64,000 bases of DNA from CAZFLD01 sp964519835. Its GTDB lineage: Bacteria; Spirochaetota; Spirochaetia; DSM-27196; CAZFLD01. Below are positions 43,452 to 52,420 of the stretch, piece after piece. The stretch is from positions 35,867 through 99,866 of the forward strand of contig CAZFLD010000005.1 of the NCBI GenBank assembly GCA_964519835.1. The letters run 5' to 3'. The notes beneath the pieces were generated by a model that worked only from the letters and a program-made list of their open reading frames with translations, did no database searches and was not told the DNA's origin. Each line of letters starts with the position of its first letter. Within the stretch, counting starts at the first letter, position 1. The position numbers and the translations under genes are program-made.

Positions 43452-45032
43452 ATGCCGGCCGTTATCGAGGCCTTTGGCCTACACAAGACCTACCTCGAAA
43501 ACCGCATTCATGCCGTGGACGGCGTCAATTTCCACCTGGATACCGGTGAAGTCGTCGGCATCGTCGGCGAAAACGGCTCGGGAAAGTCGACGCTTGTTTC
43601 GATTCTCGGCTTGATTCGCGTCGCGGACAGTGGTTACGTGGTCCGGAAACGCCCCATATGCCTTATCCCACAGACTATCGCCCCACCCCGGGAGCGCGCG
43701 TGGCGAGTCTTTGCCTTCATTCGCGGCGCGGGACCGCTCGTGATCCCACGCGCCGAAAAGGGGCGGCTTCAAGCCTACGGGCGTCGTTTTGGCGTCATCA
43801 TAGATCCCGACGATATAGCCTCGTCGCTTTCCCCGGTGCAGGCGTTTTTTCTCGAACTGTACGGCGGCATCGACCGTGGCGACGGGGCGTTCCTGCTCGA
43901 CGAGCCCGCGCCGTTTTTGTCCGGGGCGGCGGGCGATGCCCTTGCGCGGGCAATCCAGCATCTTGCTCGCGCCGGCGCCGCGGTGGTTGTCATAAGCCAC
44001 AAACTCGAGGCGGTGCGTTTGGTATGTGATCGTGTTGTAGTCATGGAGCGCGGAAGAATAAAGCTGGAGGCCGCGGCCAAGTCGATCGAAGCGGGCGAGC
44101 TTGCTCAGCTGGCCTATGCTCGGGGGGAGGAGCCGGTCCGGCGATCTGCGGCCTTACCTATGGTCCCACCTATGGCGCTACCTGCGATGACTCGGCCTGC
44201 CTCGCCCGCATTAACGGGGGCCGATCCGGCGAGCCGGGTACCGGCGCCACCGATTGCTCCCGTCGGGTCTGGTAACACGGCGGCCGGCGCGCACACAATA
44301 ACCGAGGCCGGCGAGAGTCTTTCCGTGGACGTTTGGCTCATCGATGGAACACGGATCACCTTCTCGGCAAAGCCGGGCGCGGTTACCGCCGTTGTGCAGC
44401 GCATAGGCGCCGGCGCCTATGCGCTCGAGGACGCGCTTGTCGGTTTGTCTCACCCCTTTTTTGGAGAAATCCTTTGGCGCGGGCAGAACGTCACTCGTTG
44501 CAACACCCGTGAGCTTCGAAAACTCGGTCTTGTCTACGTGCCGGGCATGCGCGAGGTGCGCGGACTGGCCCTCGGCGCAACCGTGGCCGACAACCTCCTT
44601 GCCGTCGACGTAGCGATGGGCCAACCTATTCGACGAGGTCAGTTCGCGCGAGAGGTAGCATCACGGGCCGACCGGTTTGCTTTCCCAAATAGGCCCTGGG
44701 TCACTGCGTCCACCCTCTCCGGGGGAAACCACTCGCGGCTTATCTACGCCCGCGAGCTCTCCCGTGACGGCGACCTCGTGTTGTTTTCGCGCCCCTACAT
44801 TGGACTGGACGACGGCGCAATCGCCGCGGCCAGGAAGTTTTTTGCGGCATTAAAACAACGCGGTGCTACAGTGGTCATTTTTTCACAAGACCCGGACGAA
44901 ATTCTCGATCTAGCGGACAGCCTCGTAATTCCCGAAGCCGGGGCGGCCTCGCGGGTTGTTTCCCTTCGAGGTGTGACTATAGACGACGTTCGAAACCTCC
45001 TGAGCGGCAGGCCTGACGTGAGGTCGACATGA
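43452..45032 (+). CDS. Nucleoside-type ABC transporter ATPase, two fused NBDs
   Basis: 526 residues. NBD1 (about 1-225) has Walker A GENGSGKST, a weak signature SLSPVQ, Walker B FLLDEP, and the H-loop VISHK. A Pro/Ala-rich linker follows (about 235-285). NBD2 (290-526) has the signature LSGGNHSRLIYARELS, but its Walker A is degraded to GAGAYALED without Lys/Arg-Ser/Thr, and its Walker B has lost the DE pair (LVLFSRPYIGLDD). ATP hydrolysis probably depends on one composite site. It overlaps the first permease gene by four bases. Confidence 0.88.
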   Translation: MPAVIEAFGLHKTYLENRIHAVDGVNFHLDTGEVVGIVGENGSGKSTLVSILGLIRVADSGYVVRKRPICLIPQTIAPPRERAWRVFAFIRGAGPLVIPRAEKGRLQAYGRRFGVIIDPDDIASSLSPVQAFFLELYGGIDRGDGAFLLDEPAPFLSGAAGDALARAIQHLARAGAAVVVISHKLEAVRLVCDRVVVMERGRIKLEAAAKSIEAGELAQLAYARGEEPVRRSAALPMVPPMALPAMTRPASPALTGADPASRVPAPPIAPVGSGNTAAGAHTITEAGESLSVDVWLIDGTRITFSAKPGAVTAVVQRIGAGAYALEDALVGLSHPFFGEILWRGQNVTRCNTRELRKLGLVYVPGMREVRGLALGATVADNLLAVDVAMGQPIRRGQFAREVASRADRFAFPNRPWVTASTLSGGNHSRLIYARELSRDGDLVLFSRPYIGLDDGAIAAARKFFAALKQRGATVVIFSQDPDEILDLADSLVIPEAGAASRVVSLRGVTIDDVRNLLSGRPDVRST

Positions 45033-46048
45033 GGCGCGCTATCTCGTCCTCGGCGTCGATTGCGGCGGGCTTTGCTGCGTCGATCCTTATCATCGCAATT
45101 TCGGGCGACGACGTTGTGGCCGCGCTGCGCGGCTTTTTTTATGGTCCCGTCTCTTCACCCTTTTTCCTAGGGGGCCTGTTGAACACCGCGTCCCTTCTAA
45201 CCGTTGCAGGAACCGGCATGGCGCTTGCGTTTCGGGCGGGCTTTTTTAACATCGGCGGCGAAGGGCAAGTGTATCTTTCCGGCCTCGTGGCCGCCCTGCT
45301 CGCCGCCTCACTGTCTCCGGCTCACGGTTTGGAAGCGCTGTCGGCGAAAATCGCCGTTTGTCTTGTAGCGGTTGCCGTGGGCGCTACCGTGGCGAGCGTG
45401 GCCGGAGCGCTAAGGGCATGCTGGGCTGTTCCGGAATTGATCACGACGTTTTTGATCTCCGGCGCGGTGGTCCCTATCGTTGACTTTTTGATTAGCGGAC
45501 CGTTTCGCGACGAATCCGGCTACCTGCTTGCCACACGGCCGATTCCGGACAGCCTGAACCTTACGAATCTGCTGCCGCCGTCGTCGTTTTCCACCGTCGT
45601 GGTCGCGGCCGGTGTTGTCGTCGTCATCGCCGTGATCCTGCTGTGGCGCACGCGGCTCGGCTTTGCCTGGCGTCTTATGGGACACAACAGGCTGTTTGCA
45701 CACCTGTCGGGCCTGCCCACGACCCGCCTGACGATTGCCGCGCTCGCCACGACCGGCGGTCTCTACGGACTCACCGGCGGGCTAACAGTCCTAGGGAGCT
45801 CCCACATGGCGATGCAAGGCTTTACCGCCGGCTATGGCTGGAACGGCATCACCGTGGCCCTGATCGCGGCCAATCGACCGGTCCTGGTACCGGCCGCGGC
45901 TTTGCTGTTGGCATACCTCGACGCCGGGGCGCGGACCGCAGTGCTTCAAAGCGATCTTGCCATCCAACTCGGCACGGTTGCCCAGGGCGTGGTTCTGTTG
46001 CTGTGCACCGTCGACTTTGCGATTACAAAACGGGACGCCCCACGATGA
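45029..46048 (+). CDS. Nucleoside-type ABC transporter permease 1
   Basis: 339 residues with about ten membrane segments. LTVAGTGMALAFRAGFFNIGGEGQVYLSGL is the family hallmark (in two pieces: FRAGFFNIGGEGQVYL), and the EAA-like region WRLMGHNRLFAHLSGLPTTR contacts the ATPase. It pairs with the following permease. It overlaps the genes on both sides by ATGA, showing tight translational coupling. Confidence 0.9.
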   Translation: MRRAISSSASIAAGFAASILIIAISGDDVVAALRGFFYGPVSSPFFLGGLLNTASLLTVAGTGMALAFRAGFFNIGGEGQVYLSGLVAALLAASLSPAHGLEALSAKIAVCLVAVAVGATVASVAGALRACWAVPELITTFLISGAVVPIVDFLISGPFRDESGYLLATRPIPDSLNLTNLLPPSSFSTVVVAAGVVVVIAVILLWRTRLGFAWRLMGHNRLFAHLSGLPTTRLTIAALATTGGLYGLTGGLTVLGSSHMAMQGFTAGYGWNGITVALIAANRPVLVPAAALLLAYLDAGARTAVLQSDLAIQLGTVAQGVVLLLCTVDFAITKRDAPR

Positions 46049-46941
46049 TCGAGGCGGTACTCGACACGGCCCTCCCTATCCTTCTGGCGGCGATAGGCGG
46101 AACAATAGCGGAACGTACGGGCCTTTTGAACATCGGGCTGGAAGGGCTTATCACCCTGGGGGCGTTTTTTGGCTTCTTGGCTGCTGCGGCGGGACCCGTC
46201 GTCGGCTACCTTGCCGCGGCAACCGTGTCAGGGCTTGCCGCGCTGATTCCGGCGCTCCTCTCCACTCGACTCCGTGCGAATGTCTTTATTGCGGCGTTGG
46301 CGCTCAACCTTACTATCGCGGGGTTTGTGCCGGTCATCTCCCAATTGGCGTTTCATACCCGAGGCGTTGTTCAGGCAGCCCGTTCCCTGGACGAAGTCCT
46401 GCTTGGCAGATTGCCTATCGCCACGATTTTCGGACTTGCTGCCACGGTCTTGATCGCTCTCGCGATCCGGTACACTCACGTCGGGGCGGCGCTGGACGCA
46501 GCCGGCCAGGCGCCGGATCTGCTCCGCCGCCGTGGGAAAGACCCACGGAACCTGCAGGTTGTCGGCATGGTCCTCTCCGGGGTGTTCTGCGGGCTCGCAG
46601 GCATGTACCTCGTGGTGCGGTTGGACGGGTTTGTACCGAACATCGCCTCCGGCCGCGGTTGGCTGGCGCTTGTTGCCGTGTTTGTTGGACTGAGGACGAT
46701 CGTCGGTGCCGGAATCGCGGCGCTGGGCTTTGCATGTGTGGAGGTCGTGACCAACGAGGCACAGGGCATCCTCCAAATACCGGGAACGATCCTTCTTGCC
46801 GTGCCGTATGTCGTTACGCTGATTGCCTACGTCGTGTCCACGGTTGTGTCCGAATCTCGAAAAAAGTCGCGGTTAGTTCCCAAAAACCGGGTCACGGCGG
46901 CGTCGCGTGCGGTTCGATCGGAATCGAGCTCCTCCTCGTGA
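46045..46941 (+). CDS. Nucleoside-type ABC transporter permease 2
   Basis: 298 residues with about eight membrane helices. The hallmark AERTGLLNIGLEGLITLGAF and the coupling region AAGQAPDLLRRRGKDPRNLQ are present. The membrane part ends about residue 268. The last 30 residues are a basic then Ser-rich tail that is coded in the stretch overlapping the end of argH on the other strand (46827-46941), so it is probably a read-through extension. Confidence 0.9.
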   Translation: MIEAVLDTALPILLAAIGGTIAERTGLLNIGLEGLITLGAFFGFLAAAAGPVVGYLAAATVSGLAALIPALLSTRLRANVFIAALALNLTIAGFVPVISQLAFHTRGVVQAARSLDEVLLGRLPIATIFGLAATVLIALAIRYTHVGAALDAAGQAPDLLRRRGKDPRNLQVVGMVLSGVFCGLAGMYLVVRLDGFVPNIASGRGWLALVAVFVGLRTIVGAGIAALGFACVEVVTNEAQGILQIPGTILLAVPYVVTLIAYVVSTVVSESRKKSRLVPKNRVTAASRAVRSESSSSS

Positions 46942-48239
46942 TTCGCGAGTCGACGGTACAAAACGTCGAGCGCAGGATTACCTGCCGTGCCGGGCCCCGA
47001 CCGGCGCCCTATCGCCGCTCGAATCTGCTCCTCGGAAACCGTCTGCCCTGGCTCGACGGTGGAAAGCGAGGCAGCCACCTGTTGGTAGGCATCGCGAAAG
47101 CTTGCTCCGCCAAGTACCGCATCAAATGCCCGGTCCGTGGCAAACACCTGCGGTGTAAACGCCGCAATACATGCTTGCTGATCAACGTCGAGCTTTGGCG
47201 CCGTGTAGGTCATCACCTCCACCATGTCCGCCGCGGATCGGAGGGCGGCGAGCAGCGGCGCCTTGGTGTCCTGGAAATCACGGTTGTAGCCGCCGGGTAG
47301 GTGTCGCACGACGGCCTTTACCGTGGAGGCATATCCTCCCAAGGCGGCCGCGCGGCTCCGCATGAGCTCGAGCACGTCCGGATTTTGCTTTTGTGGCATG
47401 ATGCTCGACCCGGTGCACAGCTCCTTTGGAAGTCGCACGTAGGCGACCTCGGGAAGGCTAAAAAACATAAGGTCGACCGCTGCCTTTGAGATCGTCAGGC
47501 CGACCTGGTCGAGCCCATCGAGGACCGCCGCCTCGACCTTCCCACGAGAGTTGGCGGCGTAGACAACGGTGTGCTGCGCACGCCGGAACCCAAGCGCGGC
47601 CGCGACGTAGGCTCTGTCTATGGCAAGCGGCACTCCGTACCCTGCCGCCGAACCCAGCGGTGAAGCGTCAACCAACACATAGGCGGCCTCCAAGAGGGTC
47701 AAGTCGTCTAAAAACGACTCGGCTACCGCCGCCGACCAGATCCCCAGGGTGGAAGGCATCGCGGGCTGCATGTGAGTCCGCCCGACAAGTGGAACCGACG
47801 CCCAGGCATCCGCCCGGTTTAGAAACGCCTTTACAGCACGGACGAGGGCGTTTCTGATGTACAACAGCGCATCTTTTGTGTACAGCCGCAACGCCGTGAG
47901 AACCTGGTCGTTCCTCGACCTTCCGGTGTGGACCTTTTTCCCAACCTGCCCCAATTGAGAAACCAAATGATCCTCGATGGCCGTATGGCAGTCCTCTTGT
48001 CCGCGCGAAATCGCGAATTGGCCGGCGGCGGCACGGTCCACAATCCCGCGCAGTTCGGCAGACAGCGCATCCGCCTCTTTGGCAGAGAGAATGGAGGCGT
48101 TTCTCAGACCCGCGACGTGGGCGAGGCTCCCAAAACAGTCGGCAACCACCAACGACAGGTCGAGCTCCGGGTCGTCGGCGACGGTAAACCGCTCGATGAT
48201 TGTGTCCAGGGAGTAGCCCTTGTCCCACAGCTTGGCCAT
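46827..48239 (-). CDS. argH: Argininosuccinate lyase
   Basis: 470 residues. The fumarase/aspartase superfamily signature GSSIMPQKQNPD, the N-terminal HTGRSRNDQVLTALRL and GRTHMQPAMP identify ArgH. It splits argininosuccinate into arginine and fumarate, the last step of arginine synthesis. The last 38 or so residues, rich in Asp, Arg and Thr, lie in the 115-bp overlap with the convergent permease gene. No other arg gene is in the window. It follows clpB by 11 bp on the same strand. Confidence 0.95.
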   Translation of the reverse strand: MAKLWDKGYSLDTIIERFTVADDPELDLSLVVADCFGSLAHVAGLRNASILSAKEADALSAELRGIVDRAAAGQFAISRGQEDCHTAIEDHLVSQLGQVGKKVHTGRSRNDQVLTALRLYTKDALLYIRNALVRAVKAFLNRADAWASVPLVGRTHMQPAMPSTLGIWSAAVAESFLDDLTLLEAAYVLVDASPLGSAAGYGVPLAIDRAYVAAALGFRRAQHTVVYAANSRGKVEAAVLDGLDQVGLTISKAAVDLMFFSLPEVAYVRLPKELCTGSSIMPQKQNPDVLELMRSRAAALGGYASTVKAVVRHLPGGYNRDFQDTKAPLLAALRSAADMVEVMTYTAPKLDVDQQACIAAFTPQVFATDRAFDAVLGGASFRDAYQQVAASLSTVEPGQTVSEEQIRAAIGRRSGPGTAGNPALDVLYRRLANHEEELDSDRTARDAAVTRFLGTNRDFFRDSDTTVDTT

Positions 48240-48250
48240 AAGCCGTGATC

Positions 48251-50848
48251 TTAGGAAGCGGCCACGGCCGTGTCAATAGAAGAGAAGCGAAATGCGCCCT
48301 CGTCGTAATCGACCTGCACGGTGCCTCCGTCGGGAAATTCCCCGGCAAGCACCTTTTTTGCGAGAGCGTTTTGCAGGTGGTTTTGAACGGCGCGTTTTAA
48401 GGGCCGGGCGCCGAACGCCGGGTCGAACCCGATGTCTGCAAGGGCCTGTTTGGCATCCGCGGAGACCACCAGACCAAGCCTGCGCTCCTCCAGGCGCTTT
48501 GCCAAGCGACCCAACTCGAGATCGACGATCTTGACGATTTCTTCTTTGCCCAGGCGTCGGAACATAATCGTTTCATCCAGCCTGTTGAGAAACTCCGGCT
48601 TAAAGACCGCGTGAAGACCGGCAATAATCTGATCTCGCACATCCTCGAGCTTCTCCGCCTTTAGGATGACGTCGCTGCCGACGTTGCTTGTCATGATAAT
48701 AATCGTGTTTCGAAAATCGACGGTTCTGCCCTGCCCGTCGGTTAAGCGCCCTTCGTCCAACAACTGCAGTAGCACGTTAAAGACGTCCGGGTGAGCCTTT
48801 TCGATTTCATCAAATAGCACCACGGAGTACGGGCGTCGACGAACGATTTCCGTGAGCTGCCCGCCTTGGTCGTAGCCGACGTACCCTGGCGGCGCCCCGA
48901 TCAAGCGTGAAACCGCGTGCTTCTCCATGTACTCACTCATGTCTATCCGCGTGAGTGCCCGTTCGTCGTCGAAGAGGAATTCGGCGAGCGTCTTTGCGGT
49001 TTCTGTTTTTCCGACACCGGTGGGACCGATAAACAAAAACACCCCCGTGGGCCGATTTACATCAGATAGGCCGCTTTTGTTGCGCCGGATGGCGTCGGAA
49101 ACCGCCACGATGGCTTCCGACTGACCGACAACGCGGCGTTCGAGAATGGACTCCAACTCCAAGAGCTTTTGCACGTCGGAAGCAAGCATCTTGGTAACGG
49201 GAATTCCCGTCCATGCGGAAACCACACGGGCAATGTCCTCTTCCGATACCTCCTCACGGAGCATGCTCGATCGCTCCTGCAACTCCGCGAGCTCCGTAGA
49301 TTTCTCGGATAGCTTGGCGTCGAGGCCGGGAATACGACCGTGTTTGATCTCCGCAGCCTCAGCGTACTCGCCGTCGCGCTCGAGCTGTGTCTCACGAAGA
49401 GATAACTCCTCAATTTCCGCCTTGAGGTTTCGGATCTCGTCGATGACGGCTTTTTCATTTGTCCACTGTAGCCGCATGGCATCCCGTTCTTTGCTCAAGT
49501 TCGCGAGATCGTTCTCGAGTGCGGACAGGCGCTCCTTGGAGACGTCGTCATTTTCTTTGGCAAGTGCCTGTTTTTCGATAGTAAGCTGCAGTATTCGCCG
49601 CTCGAGCTGATCGAGCTCGATGGGCTGGCTCTCGATTTCCATTTTCAGACGGGCCGCCGCTTCATCGATGAGGTCGATAGCCTTGTCCGGCAAAAAGCGG
49701 GCGGTAATGTAGCGGTTGGACAAAAGGGCCGCGGCAATAATCGCCTCGTCTTTGATTCTGACTCCATGGTGCACCTCGTAACGCTCTTTGAGTCCACGCA
49801 GGATGGCAATAGTGCTTTCCACGGAGGGCTCGGCGGTGAACACAGTCTGAAACCGGCGTTCGAGTGCCGCGTCCTTCTCGATGTGTTTACGGTACTCGTC
49901 GAGAGTTGTCGCACCGATTGCGCGCAACTCGCCCCGCGCAAGGGCCGGCTTGAGCAGGTTGGAGGCATCCATGGCGCCTTCGGCGGAGCCCGCCCCCACC
50001 AGGGTGTGAAGCTCGTCGATAAAAAGAACTATGCCTCCGTCGGAGTCGGCGATCTCCTGTATAACCGCCTTGAGGCGCTCCTCGAATTCGCCGCGAAACT
50101 TCGTGCCGGCCAAAAGCGAACCGAGGTCGAGAGCCAGAAGCCGCTTGTCTTTGAGCGAGTCCGGAACGTCACCGGAAACGATGCGCCTGGCAAGGCCTTC
50201 GGCGATCGCCGTTTTTCCCACACCCGGTTCCCCGATCAAGACCGGATTGTTTTTGGTTCGGCGGCTCAAAACCTGCATGACACGCCGAATCTCTTCGTCG
50301 CGACCAATCACCGGATCGAGCTTTTCTCGGCGCGCAAGACCGGTGAGGTCACGGCAGTATTTGTCCAAAACCTGATACTTGTTCTCCGGGTTCTGGTCGG
50401 TCACACGATTACCGCCGCGAATTCCATGAAGTGTTTGTAGTACCTCGTCCCGCTTCACGCCCATGTCCTTGAGCATGGTGGAGATCACACCCTCGTCCGC
50501 GAGAAGGGCCAGAAGCATATGCTCGGTCGACACGTACTCGTCGCCGAGAGCCTCCGCCTCGCCCTGGGCCTTTGCAAGTACCTTTGAGAGGCCCGGCGCC
50601 ATCTGGAGCTGCGTCCCCTCGCCGTAAACCTTAGGCTTTTGGGCGAGCACATCTTCTGCGCGGCCTCTTAGCTCACCCTTGGACACGCCGAGGCGATCGA
50701 GGAGCGGCGGAATCATGCCGTCGTCTTGATTCACAAGGGCAAGCATGATGTGCTCCCTGTCCAACGTAGAATGGTCGTAGCGGTGCGCAAGCGCTGTAGC
50801 GTCTTGCAATGCGTTTTGTGCCTTAACTGTTAGTTTGTCATAGTTCAC
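48251..50848 (-). CDS. clpB: ATP-dependent disaggregase ClpB
   Basis: 865 residues from GTG 50848, with GAGGTG upstream; the open frame extends further but VNYDKLTVKAQNAL is the conserved start. The order is the N domain, AAA-1 (GEPGVGKTAIAEGLA), the middle coiled-coil domain (about 410-530) that marks ClpB rather than ClpA/C, AAA-2 (GPTGVGKTETAKTLA), and the C-terminal arginine-finger region. It rescues aggregated proteins with DnaK. No CIRCE element was seen upstream. Confidence 0.97.
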   Translation of the reverse strand: MNYDKLTVKAQNALQDATALAHRYDHSTLDREHIMLALVNQDDGMIPPLLDRLGVSKGELRGRAEDVLAQKPKVYGEGTQLQMAPGLSKVLAKAQGEAEALGDEYVSTEHMLLALLADEGVISTMLKDMGVKRDEVLQTLHGIRGGNRVTDQNPENKYQVLDKYCRDLTGLARREKLDPVIGRDEEIRRVMQVLSRRTKNNPVLIGEPGVGKTAIAEGLARRIVSGDVPDSLKDKRLLALDLGSLLAGTKFRGEFEERLKAVIQEIADSDGGIVLFIDELHTLVGAGSAEGAMDASNLLKPALARGELRAIGATTLDEYRKHIEKDAALERRFQTVFTAEPSVESTIAILRGLKERYEVHHGVRIKDEAIIAAALLSNRYITARFLPDKAIDLIDEAAARLKMEIESQPIELDQLERRILQLTIEKQALAKENDDVSKERLSALENDLANLSKERDAMRLQWTNEKAVIDEIRNLKAEIEELSLRETQLERDGEYAEAAEIKHGRIPGLDAKLSEKSTELAELQERSSMLREEVSEEDIARVVSAWTGIPVTKMLASDVQKLLELESILERRVVGQSEAIVAVSDAIRRNKSGLSDVNRPTGVFLFIGPTGVGKTETAKTLAEFLFDDERALTRIDMSEYMEKHAVSRLIGAPPGYVGYDQGGQLTEIVRRRPYSVVLFDEIEKAHPDVFNVLLQLLDEGRLTDGQGRTVDFRNTIIIMTSNVGSDVILKAEKLEDVRDQIIAGLHAVFKPEFLNRLDETIMFRRLGKEEIVKIVDLELGRLAKRLEERRLGLVVSADAKQALADIGFDPAFGARPLKRAVQNHLQNALAKKVLAGEFPDGGTVQVDYDEGAFRFSSIDTAVAAS

Positions 50849-50863
50849 ATTACACCTCGCATT

Positions 50864-50897
50864 TCTATCCGGACGTATCCTCTGTCTATCCGGACGT
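50864..50897. repeat. 13-bp direct repeat in the clpB leader
   Basis: TCTATCCGGACGT occurs twice (50864-50876 and 50885-50897), starts 21 bp apart (two helical turns), 16-49 bp upstream of the clpB start codon. It may be a regulatory site. The rest of 50898-51005 shows nothing recognisable. Confidence 0.6.
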
Positions 50898-51014
50898 GCC
50901 CTCGGGCCGGCGTAGGGGCCTCGAGTCTCACAGCCTACAGCACAACACTGTTCACGACTCCAGGCCAACACCGTGGAGTCTACCAAGAGGAAATTGTGCT
51001 TCGAGTGGGTACAT

Positions 51015-51039
51015 TAACGGCTGCCGTTACGAATATACT
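51015..51039 (+). promoter_or_regulatory. Palindrome plus -10 box before DUF3783-hisC
   Basis: TAACGGC-T-GCCGTTA (51015-51029) is a perfect 7-1-7 palindrome sitting where a promoter spacer would be, five bases before TATACT (51034-51039). The -35 is poor, suggesting a regulated promoter. TATATT on the opposite strand overlaps the same place, so the site could also serve clpB. Confidence 0.5.
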
Positions 51040-51105
51040 AAGCTCGCTACTAATCGGCCAGAGTCCAACCCGCGGCATGGCTTTTTGACGTACAGGAGTT
51101 TTGCG

Positions 51106-51345
51106 ATGACAAAAGAGGAAGCCTTAAAACAGCGCGTGTTGATCATGCATGGATTTGATAATGAGGAAGTCACACGGATCATGCGCGGCGTAAAGAGCAT
51201 GTACGAGGAAGCGGACGTTATCTTTGCGAAAACGACGGACAATTCCCTCAAGATGAAGGTCGAAGACGTGATCGAAGATCTGGCGGGCGACCACGAGTAT
51301 TTCAAAAGCAATCCTCCGGGCGGTGGAGCACCCAGTGGTCGGTAA
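51106..51345 (+). CDS. DUF3783 small protein
   Basis: 79 residues, ATG 51106 behind AGGAG. VLIMHGFDNEEVTRIMRGVKSM, then DVIFAKTTDNSLKMKVEDVIEDL, fit the DUF3783 alpha/beta fold; function is unknown. The Gly/Pro-rich C terminus overlaps the start of hisC by 11 bp, so the two are translationally coupled. Confidence 0.75.
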   Translation: MTKEEALKQRVLIMHGFDNEEVTRIMRGVKSMYEEADVIFAKTTDNSLKMKVEDVIEDLAGDHEYFKSNPPGGGAPSGR

Positions 51346-52420
51346 GACGATCATTAAACCGCGTACCGCCCTCGCGAGGATTGATCCCTACAACCCAGGC
51401 GAACGCGAAGAGGGGCTGGTAAAGCTATCGTCCAACGAAAACCCCCTCGGTCCGTCGCCAAGAGCCATAGAGGCGCTGCACGCGGCGTCGGCGGAGCTGT
51501 CGTTCTACCCCGACGGCGCCTCAACCGAGCTTCGCGAAGCCTTGGCCCAACAGTTGGGAGTGAATACGGACAACATCGTGGTAGGAAACGGCTCCGACGA
51601 GGTTCTGACACTCTTGGCGGCGGCCTACATCAGCCCGGGCGACCGGGTGATTATCCCCAGGTATACGTTTTCCCAATACGAGTTCTCCTCGCGCCTTTTT
51701 GGCGCCGAGCCGGTTTTTGCGCCCATGCCCGAGCTCAAGATCGACCTCTCGGCGATCGCCGATCGGATCGACGATCGAACCCGAGTAGTCTATTTGTGCT
51801 CACCCAACAACCCGACCGGGCTTTACCTATCCAAGCGCGAGCTCCGCGCCTTTCTCGACGACATTCCCGGCGCGAGGGAAGGCGGTGGTCCTATTGTTGT
51901 TGTGGACCACGCCTATGCCGAATATGCCGATGCGCCTGACTTTGCCGACGCCACAACGTGGTTCAGAGAGTACCCAAATCTGGTGGCGCTCCACACGTTT
52001 TCCAAGATCTACGGACTCGCCGGGCTACGCGTCGGCTACGGAGTCCTTTCGGCTGACTTGGCGCACAACCTCGCGAAAACACGAAGTCCTTTTAACGTTT
52101 CTCTCGCCGCCCAACGCGCCGCGCGAGCCGCCCTCGAGGATGTTGAGTTTGTAGAGCGCAGCTTGAGGGTAAACGCGGCCGGCAAAAAGCTCCTCGTAGA
52201 GGAATTCAAAGGGGCGGCTCTTCCGACCCAGGGTAACTTTTTCTGTGTGCACACCGCACTGGATGCCAAAGAAGCGGTGGCACGTATTAAGTCGGCCGGC
52301 GTAACGGTTCGTCCGCTGACATCGTTTGGGCTGCCGCAGCATATACGGATTACCATCGGCATGGAGCAAGACCTCCGCCACTTGGTCGATGTAATCCACA
52401 CAATAAACCGTGGCCGATAG
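51335..52420 (+). CDS. hisC: Histidinol-phosphate aminotransferase
   Basis: 361 residues from GTG 51335, chosen because GGAG lies seven bases upstream (GTG 51323 lacks one). Fold-type I PLP enzyme: LSSNENPLGPSP, LCSPNNPTG, VVDHAYAEY, and the PLP lysine in HTFSKIYGLAGLRVGY. It transaminates imidazole-acetol phosphate in histidine synthesis and may also serve aromatic amino acids. No other his genes are in the window, so biosynthetic specificity is by family only. Confidence 0.9.
   Translation: MVGKTIIKPRTALARIDPYNPGEREEGLVKLSSNENPLGPSPRAIEALHAASAELSFYPDGASTELREALAQQLGVNTDNIVVGNGSDEVLTLLAAAYISPGDRVIIPRYTFSQYEFSSRLFGAEPVFAPMPELKIDLSAIADRIDDRTRVVYLCSPNNPTGLYLSKRELRAFLDDIPGAREGGGPIVVVDHAYAEYADAPDFADATTWFREYPNLVALHTFSKIYGLAGLRVGYGVLSADLAHNLAKTRSPFNVSLAAQRAARAALEDVEFVERSLRVNAAGKKLLVEEFKGAALPTQGNFFCVHTALDAKEAVARIKSAGVTVRPLTSFGLPQHIRITIGMEQDLRHLVDVIHTINRGR

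Noticed and set aside
45957..47300. 447-codon open frame in another frame across the permease 2 and argH genes
   Set aside because: Pro/Arg/Gly-rich without membrane segments or motifs, and both overlapped genes are well supported.
50849..51105. CIRCE heat-shock element before clpB
   Set aside because: Searched by eye for TTAGCACTC-N9-GAGTGCTAA; nothing close is present.
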